This document shows, one piece after another, positions 19,087 to 29,058 of a stretch of 64,000 nt of DNA. This stretch comes from Prochlorococcus marinus CUG1415 (GTDB lineage: Bacteria > Cyanobacteriota > Cyanobacteriia > PCC-6307 > Cyanobiaceae). The stretch spans positions 186,001 to 250,000 of the forward strand of contig NZ_JAAORL010000001.1 in assembly GCF_017696015.1 (NCBI RefSeq), given 5' to 3'. The translations under genes and the position numbers were made by a program. Within the stretch, counting starts at the first letter, position 1, and each line of letters begins with the position of its first letter. Under the pieces are notes generated by a model, which saw only the letters and a program-made list of their open reading frames with translations, had not been told where the DNA came from and did no database searches.

Positions 19087-19111
19087 AAGCCGATATTATG
19101 GTTATCGGCTT
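19087..19111. other. Hairpin between rplL and rnhA
   Basis: A perfect 9-base-pair stem (AAGCCGATA at 19087-19095 with TATCGGCTT at 19103-19111) and a 7-base loop. It lies 14 bases after the rplL stop and 8 bases before the rnhA start on the minus strand. Neither side carries a clear run of Ts in the direction of transcription. It could be a weak terminator, a processing site, or a structure limiting rnhA translation. Confidence 0.6.
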
Positions 19112-19125
19112 GAAAAAATCAACTC

Positions 19126-19521
19126 TTACTTAAGTGTAACTTTACCGCCAGCTTCTTCAATCTCTTTCTTTAAAGATTCAGCATCTGCTTTGGCAATACC
19201 TTCTTTGACTGTTTTTGGTGCTGATTCAACAAGTGCTTTGGCATCGCCAAGCCCTAGACCAGTTGCATTTCTTACAACCTTAAGGACTTTGATTTTTGCA
19301 GCTGCATCAAAGCTTTCTAGAACTACATCAAATTCAGTTTTTTCTTCGGCAGCGCCACCATCTCCATCACCGCCAGCTGATCCTGGGGCTGCCATTACGA
19401 CACCTGCAGAAGCTGCAGCAGATACACCAAAAGCCTCTTCAATTTGCTTTACAAGCTCAGATGCTTCTAAAAGTGATAGAGATTTTAATGATTCAAGAAT
19501 TTCTTCAGTTTTTGCGGACAT
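19126..19521 (-). CDS. rplL: 50S ribosomal protein L7/L12
   Basis: A 131-residue stalk protein. The N-terminal dimerisation helix region ([22 protein letters not shown]) is followed by an alanine/glycine-rich hinge and the C-terminal domain [37 protein letters not shown] and ending [10 protein letters not shown]. It recruits translation factors to the ribosome. It lies 28 bases downstream of rplJ in the ribosomal run. The hinge is richer in G+C than the surrounding DNA, as expected for an Ala/Gly-coding stretch in a highly expressed gene. Confidence 0.98.
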   Translation of the reverse strand: MSAKTEEILESLKSLSLLEASELVKQIEEAFGVSAAASAGVVMAAPGSAGGDGDGGAAEEKTEFDVVLESFDAAAKIKVLKVVRNATGLGLGDAKALVESAPKTVKEGIAKADAESLKKEIEEAGGKVTLK

Positions 19522-19549
19522 TTTCTTAAAAGTTAATTAGGGTTTGAAT

Positions 19550-20077
19550 TTAAGATTCTGATTTTTCAGAATGTTGTTTAAGTGATCTAGCAATTCCAGA
19601 AGGCACTTCATTGATAGAGATCGCAATTTTTGTTGCTACGCCATTTAGAGCGCCAGCAATTTTTGCCATCAATACTTCTTTGGATGGAAGACTTGCAATT
19701 TCTGTTATTTCAGAATCGCTAAGAAGTCTGCCTTCAAATAAAGCTCCTTTGGTTTCGGATTTTTTGGTGTCTTTTTGAAAAGATTGGATCGCTTTTACAG
19801 CACCACCAACATCTTCTTTAATTAAGACAAAAGCATTGGTTCCAGTCAGTAAAGATTCAAGATCGTTCCAATTACTATCTCCATCAATAGCTTTACGCAT
19901 TAATGAATTTTTAGTAACTTTGCAAATGCCTTTAGTTGTTTGCAATCTAGATCGCAAATCTGACATTTCTTTGATAGTTAAACCTTTATAGTCAAGAACT
20001 ACAGCCATTTCCGAATCGTTTAATAAAGATTTAATCTCAGTAACGATTTGTTGCTTATTCTCTAGTGTTCGGCCCAT
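19550..20077 (-). CDS. rplJ: 50S ribosomal protein L10
   Basis: 175 residues starting at the ATG at 20075-20077 ([12 protein letters not shown]). The reading frame stays open another 28 codons to 20161, but that part overlaps a predicted structured RNA leader and does not resemble the L10 N-terminus, so I exclude it. Family features include [16 protein letters not shown] and [10 protein letters not shown] in the rRNA-binding domain, then a C-terminal helix that carries L7/L12 dimers. It is probably autoregulated through the leader. Confidence 0.95.
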   Translation of the reverse strand: MGRTLENKQQIVTEIKSLLNDSEMAVVLDYKGLTIKEMSDLRSRLQTTKGICKVTKNSLMRKAIDGDSNWNDLESLLTGTNAFVLIKEDVGGAVKAIQSFQKDTKKSETKGALFEGRLLSDSEITEIASLPSKEVLMAKIAGALNGVATKIAISINEVPSGIARSLKQHSEKSES

Positions 20078-20220
20078 TGTTGTTTTTTTGGATCGTAATT
20101 TAGGGAGAGCAGGAAATGCGGCAAAGTCCTTTTTAAAAGAGGCCGCTTTTATTAGATCCAAAAAGAAATAATTAAGACGAGTCCTCGGTAGGGATTAAAA
20201 ATTTAGAATAACTAAATAAA
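20078..20220 (-). ncRNA. Putative ribosomal L10 leader (autoregulatory mRNA structure)
   Basis: The rplA-rplJ gap is unusually long for this run (192 bases). On the minus strand it contains CCTACCGAGGA followed by a strong G+C-containing hairpin. The stem GCGGC (20142-20146) pairs with GCCGC (20118-20122) around an internal AAAGGACTTT-like stretch. This arrangement, just before rplJ, resembles known L10 leaders, where L10 (with L7/L12) binds its own mRNA. The exact edges are my estimate. A covariance-model search was not possible. Confidence 0.7.
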
Positions 20221-20269
20221 CCTACTTTCTTTGGCCGTATTATTGCACTTTAAATTATACTACAAAGGG

Positions 20270-20977
20270 CTAACCTTCAGGTTGATAATCTTGAACGGCA
20301 TTTATGTCAACTTGAACTGAAGGCCCCATAGTTGAAGTCACATAAAAAGTTTTCCAATACTTTCCTTTGGCTCCACTTGGTTTATTTTTATCAATTGCTT
20401 CTTGTAAGGTTTTTAAGTTGTCAAAAAGAGCCTCTTTTGTGAAACTAGCTTTTCCAAAACGGACATGAACGATACCTGCTTTATCTGCTCTAAATTCGAG
20501 CTTACCAGCTTTGAATTCTTTTATTGCATTAGCAATATCATTAGTTACTGTCCCAGCTTTAGGATTAGGCATTAAACCTCTAGGTCCTAAAACTCGTCCT
20601 AATTTTGCAACCTTTGGCATCATATCTGGAGTTGCAATAAGTAGATCGAACTCCATATTCCCTTTGTTGATGCTTTCCACAAGATCTTCTTCTCCAAATA
20701 AATCTGCACCAGCAGCCTTAGCTTTCGATACATTCTCACCGCTTGTTATTACTGCAATTTTGATGCTTTGACCAGTGCCATGTGGTAATGCAACAGTGGT
20801 CCTTAATTGTTGATCAGTATATTTTGGATCAATCCCTAAACGTATATGGGCTTCAATAGTTTCATCAAATTTCGCATTAGCATTTTCCTTGATAATACTA
20901 AGAGCTTCGAGTGGGGCGTAAATGCGATCTTCTATCTTTGTTGATAGAGCCGCCATTCTTTTTGATAGTTTTTTCAT
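20270..20977 (-). CDS. rplA: 50S ribosomal protein L1
   Basis: A 235-residue protein of the L1 stalk. It begins MKKLSKRM and includes [25 protein letters not shown] and the signature segment [26 protein letters not shown], cited here by its central residues [13 protein letters not shown]. It is 66 bases downstream of rplK. L1 often represses its own operon in bacteria, but I could not identify a convincing L1-binding mimic here. Confidence 0.98.
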   Translation of the reverse strand: MKKLSKRMAALSTKIEDRIYAPLEALSIIKENANAKFDETIEAHIRLGIDPKYTDQQLRTTVALPHGTGQSIKIAVITSGENVSKAKAAGADLFGEEDLVESINKGNMEFDLLIATPDMMPKVAKLGRVLGPRGLMPNPKAGTVTNDIANAIKEFKAGKLEFRADKAGIVHVRFGKASFTKEALFDNLKTLQEAIDKNKPSGAKGKYWKTFYVTSTMGPSVQVDINAVQDYQPEG

Positions 20978-21043
20978 AGTAATTTTGGGTGCAAACGGTT
21001 ATTAACTAACCTCCCCTAAATAGTGAGCAATTTTGTCTTGAAC

Positions 21044-21469
21044 TCAGTCAGTAATAGAGACGCCCATATTACGAGCAGTACCCTCAATTACTTTCATTGC
21101 TGATTCAACACTAGAACAGTTTAGATCAGGAAGCTTAGTTTTGGCTATTTCTTCTAATTGAGCTTTACTTATATTCCCAACAGAGCCTTTTGCGGATTCA
21201 CCTGATCCTTTCTCTATACCAGCTGCTTTTGTTATTAAGACAGAAGCAGGAGGTGTTTTTGTGATAAAAGTAAAGCTTCTATCTTCAAAAACAGAAATCT
21301 CAACTGGAATTACAAAACCTGCTTTATCTTGTGTCCTTGCATTGTATTCTTTACAAAATGCCATAATATTTACACCATGTTGTCCTAAAGCGGGACCTAC
21401 AGGAGGAGCAGGATTTGCTTTGCCTGCTTGTAGAGCAAGCTTAATAACTGCAACAATTTTTTTTGCCAT
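21044..21469 (-). CDS. rplK: 50S ribosomal protein L11
   Basis: A 141-residue protein. The proline-rich N-terminal domain ([19 protein letters not shown]) and C-terminal rRNA-binding domain ([18 protein letters not shown], ending [13 protein letters not shown]) are both intact. It forms the GTPase-associated centre with 23S rRNA and, in other bacteria, is needed for RelA activation by stalled ribosomes. It lies 67 bases downstream of nusG in the leftward secE-nusG-rplKAJL order common in bacteria. Confidence 0.98.
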   Translation of the reverse strand: MAKKIVAVIKLALQAGKANPAPPVGPALGQHGVNIMAFCKEYNARTQDKAGFVIPVEISVFEDRSFTFITKTPPASVLITKAAGIEKGSGESAKGSVGNISKAQLEEIAKTKLPDLNCSSVESAMKVIEGTARNMGVSITD

Positions 21470-21536
21470 TAGATTAGATAATTTAAGCTGAGGTAGAAAA
21501 TCATGATTTTACTCGATAAACAAGAACAATTAGAAA

Positions 21537-22148
21537 TTAATTTTGTTTATTGATTTGAGAGAATTCTAATTCTACAGGAGTCTCGCGCCCAAATATTGAA
21601 AGTAATGCTTTTAATTTATTTCTTTCCCCAGAAACTTCTATCACTTCTCCCTGGAAGTCCTTAAATGGACCACTAGTTACTATGATTCTATCTTTTTCTT
21701 CAATATCTAACTTTATTACAGCTTTTTTCTCTGATGCGCGCTTAAAGATTCTATTAACTTCTTGTCTGGATAATGGTCGAGGTTTGATATGACCTCGTGA
21801 TCTTCCGCTACCTCTACCGTCTTCAGCACCAACAAAGTTAATTACATTTGGAGTGCTTTTTACAGCCATCATTGTATCTTCATCCAAAATCATTCTTACG
21901 AGGACATAACCTGGAAACACTTTTTCTTCAGTAGTTTGTCTACTTCCATCTTTTTTTAATTTAATTCCAGGAGTTTGGGGAATTTCAATTTCAATGATTC
22001 GATTATTAACTCCTAAAGTTACTGATCTCTGCTCAAGCGTCGCTTTTACTTTTTTTTCACAGCTTGATGCTACTTGCACTGCATACCATCTAGCTATGCT
22101 TGTATTTGCTTTTGAAGAAGCAATGTTTGTAGTCAATTCATTACTCAT
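21537..22148 (-). CDS. nusG: Transcription termination/antitermination factor NusG
   Basis: A 203-residue protein with an N-terminal NGN domain (ARWYAVQVASSCEKKVKATL, then FPGYVLVRMILDEDTMMAVK) and a C-terminal KOW domain (IVTSGPFKDFQGEVIEVSGE). It binds RNA polymerase and couples transcription to translation. A variable lead of about 20 residues precedes the NGN domain, as in other cyanobacteria. It is located between secE (56 bases upstream) and rplK. Confidence 0.97.
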   Translation of the reverse strand: MSNELTTNIASSKANTSIARWYAVQVASSCEKKVKATLEQRSVTLGVNNRIIEIEIPQTPGIKLKKDGSRQTTEEKVFPGYVLVRMILDEDTMMAVKSTPNVINFVGAEDGRGSGRSRGHIKPRPLSRQEVNRIFKRASEKKAVIKLDIEEKDRIIVTSGPFKDFQGEVIEVSGERNKLKALLSIFGRETPVELEFSQINKQN

Positions 22149-22204
22149 TTTTTTTTCTGGAAACTTAATTAAGATCTTTGTTGAAATTGATATTCAGGGA
22201 TAAT

Positions 22205-22447
22205 TCAACCAAAAATTTGCGAGGCTGCCCATCCATAGAATCTGCTGACAGATGCTATGGCTGCAGCAGAGAAGGATACCATAATTATAACCGCAACCGA
22301 TTCACTAAAAAGTTGTTGTTTGTTTGGCCACACGACAAGTTTAAGCTCATCGTAGGTAGATCTTAAAAAATTATTCTTGTTTTTAGGTGCTTCAATTTGA
22401 GGGGAATCTTTTTTAAGAGGTTCTTGATTAGTAGTAGGACTTGTCAC
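22205..22447 (-). CDS. secE: Preprotein translocase subunit SecE
   Basis: An 80-residue protein with one membrane helix near the C-terminus (about residues 51-72). Before the helix is YDELKLVVWPNKQQLFSES, matching the SecE amphipathic region and conserved WP. The polar N-terminal 30 residues are variable. SecE clamps SecY in the plasma and thylakoid translocons. Position just before nusG is the usual bacterial arrangement and supports the call. Confidence 0.94.
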   Translation of the reverse strand: MTSPTTNQEPLKKDSPQIEAPKNKNNFLRSTYDELKLVVWPNKQQLFSESVAVIIMVSFSAAAIASVSRFYGWAASQIFG

Positions 22448-22506
22448 AAGATTTTTTGGAATGAAGCTTTACGCTTTATTTTTATTTTAGCTTATTGATA
22501 TACTCA

Positions 22507-25263
22507 TCAGTTAGGTCTGAAAAGAATCTCATCCTTTTTAGCGGGGTTAAGTTTAATTGTTATATTTTTTTTGTTTTTAAAGTTATCCTCTAACAGTTTT
22601 GCAGCTAAGGGATTTTCTATTTGTCTTCTAAGTTCCCTGCTAAGTGGCCTAGCACCATATTCAGGTTCGTAAGAATCTTTTGCAATTTTATTGATAACTT
22701 TTTTGTCTATAGCTATATTTATTTTCTGTTCAAGAAGAAGGTTTTTTAAATCTTCTGTTTGTAGAATAATTATTTTTTGAAGTTCATCAATAGATAATGG
22801 ATCAAACTTTACTACTTCGTCAATTCTATTTAAAAATTCCGGTCTAAAGATTGAAGACAATGTATCATTAATAGAATTTTCTAGAGATTGTTGATCTTTT
22901 TCTAACTTCTCCTCACTTTTAGCAATCTTTTGTGAATACTCCAGTATGAGTTTCCCAGCTAGGTTACTTGTCATAATGATTACGGTATTTTTGAAGTCCA
23001 CGGTTCTTCCTTGAGAGTCCGTTAATCTTCCTTCATCTAATACTTGTAAAAGGATATTAAAAACTTCTACATGTGCTTTTTCTATCTCATCAAGAAGTAT
23101 TACTGAATAGGGTTTACGTCTTACAGCTTCAGTTAATTGTCCTCCCTCTTCATAACCAACATAACCTGGAGGGGCTCCCAAAAGTCTGGCGACTGCATTT
23201 TTTTCCATATATTCACTCATGTCTAATCTTAAGAGTGCTTCTTCTTCATCAAATAAAGCTGAAGCAAGAGATTTTGCTAATTCTGTTTTGCCAACACCTG
23301 TAGGACCCATAAATAAAAAAGACCCAATAGGTCTTTTTGGACTTTTCATGCCAACGCGAGCTCTTCTAATTGCAGAAGAAACAGCTTCTATAGCTTTTTC
23401 TTGTCCAATAACTTTTTCACTTAATTCTGTTTCTAAATTAACTAATTTCTTTCGTTCATTTGAAACTACTTTAGAAATTGGAATACCTGTAATTTTTGAA
23501 ATAACATCAGCAATATCATCAGGTTCAACTTGATATTTAAAAGGGAAAGTTCTATTTTTCTTTATTTTATTAAAGTTTCCTTCAATTTCTTGTATTTCAT
23601 TCTCTATTTCACTTAAATCTTTTTCAAGCTTTTCTAAAAAATTCCCATCATTTACAATCTCGCGACTTGATTCATCTTGAATTTTTTTTGTTAGCTTATC
23701 TTCTTCTTTCATCAAAATAGATAATTGTTCCATTTCTTCGCGCAAATTATTCCAATTGTTGGTAAGAATATTCAATTTTGCCTCTGATTGATTCCTAATA
23801 TTCAATAGTTTTTCGTTCTCTTCTATATTTTCATCTAGCAAATTATTCAGTTTTTCGTCAATCTTATATATTTTGTTTTCTTGTTGGATAATTATTGGAG
23901 GCTTTTTATTAGATTCGATTTTTAATTGTGCAGCTGCTTCATCAATTAAATCTATTGCTTTATCAGGAAGACATTTATCACTGATATATCTGTCGGCCAA
24001 TTTTGCAGAATAATTCACAGCGTCTTCAGAAATTCTTATGCCATGGTGTAATTCATATTTCTTTTTGATGCCTTGCAGTATTTTTGCACTCAATTCTACT
24101 GAAGGTTCATTAACAGCTATCTTTTGAAAGCAATTATTCAATGTCTGATCTTTTTCAATAGTTTCACGAAATTTTTCAGGTGTTGTTGTACCAATACATC
24201 TAAGTTCTCCTTCAGCTAATAAAGGTTTTAAGATATTAATAATATCGGCAGTAGATCTGTCAAAACTCAATATAGAGTGGATTTCATCAATAAATAAAAT
24301 CATTCCTTGGGTTGGATCGTTTAATTCCTGAAGGATTAAGCTTAGTCGTTCCTCTAGTTGGCCTCTGAATTTTGTCCCAGAAACTAATGCACCTATGTCA
24401 AGTGAAATAATTTTTAAGTCTTTTAAAGAATCAGGAACTTTTTTTTCTATAATTAATTGCGCAAGTAATTTCGCAATTGAGGTTTTACCCACTCCAGGAT
24501 TGCCGATAAGGATGGGATTATTTTTATTTCTTCTGCAGAGTACCCTCATTAAATTATTGATCTCATTTTCTCTTCCTATAACAGGATCAAGTAAACCTTT
24601 TTTAGCTGATTCTGTTAAATCTTTTCCATAAAGTGAAAGAGCATTTTCATCTTTTTCAATTTGTTTGTTGGTTTCTATTTGAAGTGCACTTTTAGGTAAT
24701 GGAACAATAGCTTTTTCTAATTTTTCTTCTTTGAGTAAAGTCTCTTTGTTTCCGTCAAAATTAGATTGATTATTTATCTCCATTAGATTCTTATACTCAA
24801 AAGAAGCTTTCGATTGATTAATATTTGGGAAAAACTTTAATTCTTCCTCTAATTTTTCAATTGAAAGATTACCTTCTTGAAAAACATAATTACCAATTCT
24901 TAAATCTCTACCAAGAGCAATTAGTAAATGTGGGATTTCTATGAATCTTGATCCCCATTGAATTTTTATCTGATTTGCATTATCTAATAAAATTTCTAGA
25001 TCTTCTCCGATAGTAAAAATATCTGATTCATTTGTTGGGGTCTCTTCTAAAAAGTCTTCTGTTATATCTAAAACTGTATCTTGATCTATTGATAATTTTT
25101 CAATGAAAGCAAAGAATTCACTTGATGCAAACAATGTATGAATTATGTGTTCAATATTAAATTCGCTATGATCCCATTTTTTGGCAGTTTCTTCCCCTAA
25201 TAGAAGAAGATTCCAACTTATATCGCTAAAAAGTTCAGGACTTGATGTAAGGGTTTCTGTCAT
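22507..25263 (-). CDS. clpB2: ClpB-type AAA+ disaggregase (cyanobacterial ClpB2-like)
   Basis: A 918-residue double AAA+ ATPase. A Clp-N-like domain (about 1-150) is followed by AAA-1 with IGNPGVGKTSIAK near residue 258 and LFIDEIHSIL, then a coiled-coil middle domain (about 440-580) and AAA-2 with GPTGVGKTELAK near residue 654 and YVGYEEGGQLTEAVRRKPYSV. The middle domain marks ClpB, not ClpC. The N domain is divergent from stress-induced ClpB, suggesting the second cyanobacterial paralogue. It lies 59 bases upstream of secE in the same direction. A 7-bp inverted repeat (AACTATA/TATAGTT, 25265-25283) lies just upstream of the start. Confidence 0.9.
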   Translation of the reverse strand: MTETLTSSPELFSDISWNLLLLGEETAKKWDHSEFNIEHIIHTLFASSEFFAFIEKLSIDQDTVLDITEDFLEETPTNESDIFTIGEDLEILLDNANQIKIQWGSRFIEIPHLLIALGRDLRIGNYVFQEGNLSIEKLEEELKFFPNINQSKASFEYKNLMEINNQSNFDGNKETLLKEEKLEKAIVPLPKSALQIETNKQIEKDENALSLYGKDLTESAKKGLLDPVIGRENEINNLMRVLCRRNKNNPILIGNPGVGKTSIAKLLAQLIIEKKVPDSLKDLKIISLDIGALVSGTKFRGQLEERLSLILQELNDPTQGMILFIDEIHSILSFDRSTADIINILKPLLAEGELRCIGTTTPEKFRETIEKDQTLNNCFQKIAVNEPSVELSAKILQGIKKKYELHHGIRISEDAVNYSAKLADRYISDKCLPDKAIDLIDEAAAQLKIESNKKPPIIIQQENKIYKIDEKLNNLLDENIEENEKLLNIRNQSEAKLNILTNNWNNLREEMEQLSILMKEEDKLTKKIQDESSREIVNDGNFLEKLEKDLSEIENEIQEIEGNFNKIKKNRTFPFKYQVEPDDIADVISKITGIPISKVVSNERKKLVNLETELSEKVIGQEKAIEAVSSAIRRARVGMKSPKRPIGSFLFMGPTGVGKTELAKSLASALFDEEEALLRLDMSEYMEKNAVARLLGAPPGYVGYEEGGQLTEAVRRKPYSVILLDEIEKAHVEVFNILLQVLDEGRLTDSQGRTVDFKNTVIIMTSNLAGKLILEYSQKIAKSEEKLEKDQQSLENSINDTLSSIFRPEFLNRIDEVVKFDPLSIDELQKIIILQTEDLKNLLLEQKINIAIDKKVINKIAKDSYEPEYGARPLSRELRRQIENPLAAKLLEDNFKNKKNITIKLNPAKKDEILFRPN

Positions 25264-25523
25264 AAACTATAAAAACTATAGTTGATTATTATTTGATATT
25301 CTAAGTAAGATCTGTATTAATAATCATCCAATAATTTTCAATTTGTAAGATGAAATTGAAAAATATGCTTATTTAAGGCATTATGCAGTGTTTGGAATTT
25401 TAAAAAGCCTAAATTTATTTCTAAGTTGTTCTGAAATCAAGAAATTAGATTTGGTTAAAATATATATTTCAGATATTAGCCAAATAGTTCAGCTATTAAT
25501 AGGATTTAAATAGTAATAATTAA

Positions 25524-26819
<1,296 letters not shown>

Positions 26820-26824
26820 TTTTT

Positions 26825-28492
26825 CTAGCGCTTAAGTTTTTCTAAACGTGAGCCTTTACTCATACTTAATTGGCATTTTATCCAATCAATACTTATGGGT
26901 AGTGCAAAAAATAATGGTAGTAATGCAAAATTATTTTGTTTATTAGTTACAAGTAAAGCAGAGGCAATTGATAAGCTTCCTATAAGAATTGAATGGCCTA
27001 ATGTTTTTTGCGCAGTAAACATTTTTTTAAATTGTCTATCAGACTCTCCCATTCGAATTTGTAATTGTAAATCGCCCTGCTCTAATCTTTCTAAACTTTC
27101 ATCTATTCTTTTGGGAATTCCTACAGCTTTGGATCCTAGTTCACCTACTTGCTTTCCAAATTGGTTAATTAAATCGTTAGGAGTTGGATTATTAGAAGTC
27201 ATAAGTTCTATTAAATAAGGCTTGGTAACTGATACAAGATTAAACCCTGGGTCAAGCATTCTGCCAACTCCTTCAAAAGTTGACAAAGCTCTCATTACAA
27301 ATATTAAATCTACTGGCAGCTGAAATGGTGTTTCATAAACAAGCTCGTATAAGTCTCCAGATAATTTTTCAATTATATTTGGACTAAATGGTGGAGTTAA
27401 GGCCTCTTTAAGCATTAATCTGACTAATCTTCTGATTGGTCCGATATCAATATCTTTTGAAATTAGACCAGCTTGTTGTAATTGCTCTACGAGTGATGAG
27501 GCGTCTCTTAATGCAGCCGCCTTAACCATTGCCCCTAATCTTGTTTGAAGGTTATTTGAGATATTTCCCATCATGCCAAAATCATAAAAAATTAATTTAC
27601 CTGTATTTGAAACAGCTAAATTACCTGGATGAGGATCTGCATGAAAAAAACCATAATTCACTAATTGTTTGAGATAGCTTATTGCACCTATTTCTGCAAT
27701 TTTTGGCAGATCAATTTTTTGGGATTGTAATTTTTCTATATCGCTTATTTTTGTTCCTTCTAGATAACTTAAACAAAGCAATTTTTCACTACTCATATCC
27801 CAAATTACTTCTGGAATTTCAACATTTTTATCATCAAGGAATTGCTGTCTAAATCTTGCTGCATATTGTGCTTCACAATTAAAATCAAGCTCCTTCATAA
27901 GAACTTTCCGACACTCTTTAGCAATCTCAACCCAGTTTCTACCTCTGCTCCAATTCTTATTTTTCTGCAATACACCTGCTATTTGTTGCATTATACCCAA
28001 ATCGATAATAAATAATTCTTTTAAGTTAGGCCTTTGAACTTTAAATACTACTTTTTTGCCATTTTTTAACGTTGCCCTATGAACTTGAGCCAGTGATGCT
28101 GATCCAATCGGATCACATATTATTTGATCTATGTCATCAAACTTTGATCCTAGTTCTTCTCTAATAGTTTCTTCAACTTGATCAAATGAAAAATTAGGAA
28201 CTTGATCCTGTAATTTAGATAATTCCTGAATCCAGTTGTTAGGAATCAAATCCGGTCTCGCAGATAATAATTGTCCAATTTTAATGAATGCAGAACCAAG
28301 CCTAATTAATTGATTAGTAAACCACCTAGCTCGTTTAGTTTGGACCTTACTTTTTTTATTGCCCTTGGTTTGGAAAATTTTAAACCTAATATGATCTATC
28401 CACAAATTTATTACAAGCGAAATAAGAGTTATCCAAATAAGAAAGACCCTCTTCAATTTTTTGAAATGATAATGAAGAATGTGATAAGTCAT
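26825..28492 (-). CDS. ABC1/UbiB (AarF) family atypical kinase
   Basis: A 555-residue protein kinase-like ATPase. It carries the family KxGQ region (FIKIGQLLSARPDLIP), the ATP-binding lysine segment KKVVFKVQRPN, a QLVNYGFFHADPHPGNLAV catalytic region and IFYDFGMMG in place of DFG. Hydrophobic helices lie near the N-terminus and C-terminus (LIGSLSIASALLV), suggesting membrane association. Family members support quinone or prenyl-lipid metabolism in bacteria and plastids. The exact substrate here is unknown. It is convergent with eno (5 bases apart) and overlaps the next upstream gene by 4 bases. Confidence 0.92.
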   Translation of the reverse strand: MTYHILHYHFKKLKRVFLIWITLISLVINLWIDHIRFKIFQTKGNKKSKVQTKRARWFTNQLIRLGSAFIKIGQLLSARPDLIPNNWIQELSKLQDQVPNFSFDQVEETIREELGSKFDDIDQIICDPIGSASLAQVHRATLKNGKKVVFKVQRPNLKELFIIDLGIMQQIAGVLQKNKNWSRGRNWVEIAKECRKVLMKELDFNCEAQYAARFRQQFLDDKNVEIPEVIWDMSSEKLLCLSYLEGTKISDIEKLQSQKIDLPKIAEIGAISYLKQLVNYGFFHADPHPGNLAVSNTGKLIFYDFGMMGNISNNLQTRLGAMVKAAALRDASSLVEQLQQAGLISKDIDIGPIRRLVRLMLKEALTPPFSPNIIEKLSGDLYELVYETPFQLPVDLIFVMRALSTFEGVGRMLDPGFNLVSVTKPYLIELMTSNNPTPNDLINQFGKQVGELGSKAVGIPKRIDESLERLEQGDLQLQIRMGESDRQFKKMFTAQKTLGHSILIGSLSIASALLVTNKQNNFALLPLFFALPISIDWIKCQLSMSKGSRLEKLKR

Positions 28493-28806
28493 TTAATTGG
28501 ATTATTCATTTTTTTATTAAATAGTTCAATTTGTTTATTAATAGCTTCAATTTCATTAAAAGCTTTATTTATTTTAGAATTTTGATAAGTATTTGTAGGT
28601 TTATTTTCTTTAACATTCTCTTCTTTTTCCATCCTTGAGGCTTCTTCTATAATGGATTCTTTCAAGCTGTCAAATTCTTTTTTGAGTATTTCTGGAGCAT
28701 CCTGTGCAATATTTGTTGCTTCTTCAATTTTTTCAACCAATATCTCGTTGAATTTTTCGGTTATTTTTTTTATAGCAGCTTTTAAAAGGTAATCAGAGTT
28801 CGTCAT
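28489..28806 (-). CDS. Small helical hypothetical protein, coupled to the UbiB-like kinase
   Basis: A 105-residue protein, mostly charged and predicted helical, with many Glu/Lys heptad-like positions (FNEILVEKIEEATNIAQDAP and NEIEAINKQIELFNKKM). No signal peptide, membrane segment or named domain is visible. Its last codons overlap the start of the kinase gene by 4 bases, so the two are very likely cotranscribed and translationally coupled. Function is unknown. Confidence 0.72.
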   Translation of the reverse strand: MTNSDYLLKAAIKKITEKFNEILVEKIEEATNIAQDAPEILKKEFDSLKESIIEEASRMEKEENVKENKPTNTYQNSKINKAFNEIEAINKQIELFNKKMNNPIK

Positions 28807-28846
28807 GAAAAATATAATGTTTCTTTAGCAATTAATTGATTCAACG

Positions 28847-28872
28847 TGTTCTAATAATAAATCAATATAGAA
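28847..28872. promoter_or_regulatory. Inverted repeat in the divergent promoter region of the flavoprotein gene
   Basis: GTTCTA and TAGAAC form a 6-base inverted repeat about 14 bases apart in the 252-base gap between the small helical protein and the thioredoxin-reductase-like gene. It may be an operator. The distance between half-sites is large, so confidence is low. The rest of the gap shows only A/T-rich promoter-like sequence. Confidence 0.3.
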
Positions 28873-29058
28873 CAATTCAGATAACTGAAATCTTTGATAA
28901 TTAAATTTTTAAGTTTTCCTATGTAAGTTTGTTTCTATATTATGTTTTTTTCTTTTTTTTCTTATAAGTTATATCTATAAGCAGGTTAGGTATTAACATT
29001 TAATATATCTTCTAACCAGAAACTCATCTAATTAACTATTATAAGGAGTTTTATTACA

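Noticed and set aside
19087-19111. Hairpin as a classical intrinsic terminator for rplL
   Set aside because: The stem is strong but is not followed by a T run on the minus strand, so I list it only as a hairpin.
19190-19540. 116-codon plus-strand frame opposite rplL
   Set aside because: It is an antisense shadow created by the Ala/Gly-rich rplL sequence, with Ser/Pro/Ala low complexity and no start signals.
20078-20161. N-terminal extension of L10 by 28 codons
   Set aside because: The sequence does not resemble L10 and coincides with a structured leader; [10 protein letters not shown] at 20077 is the usual L10 beginning.
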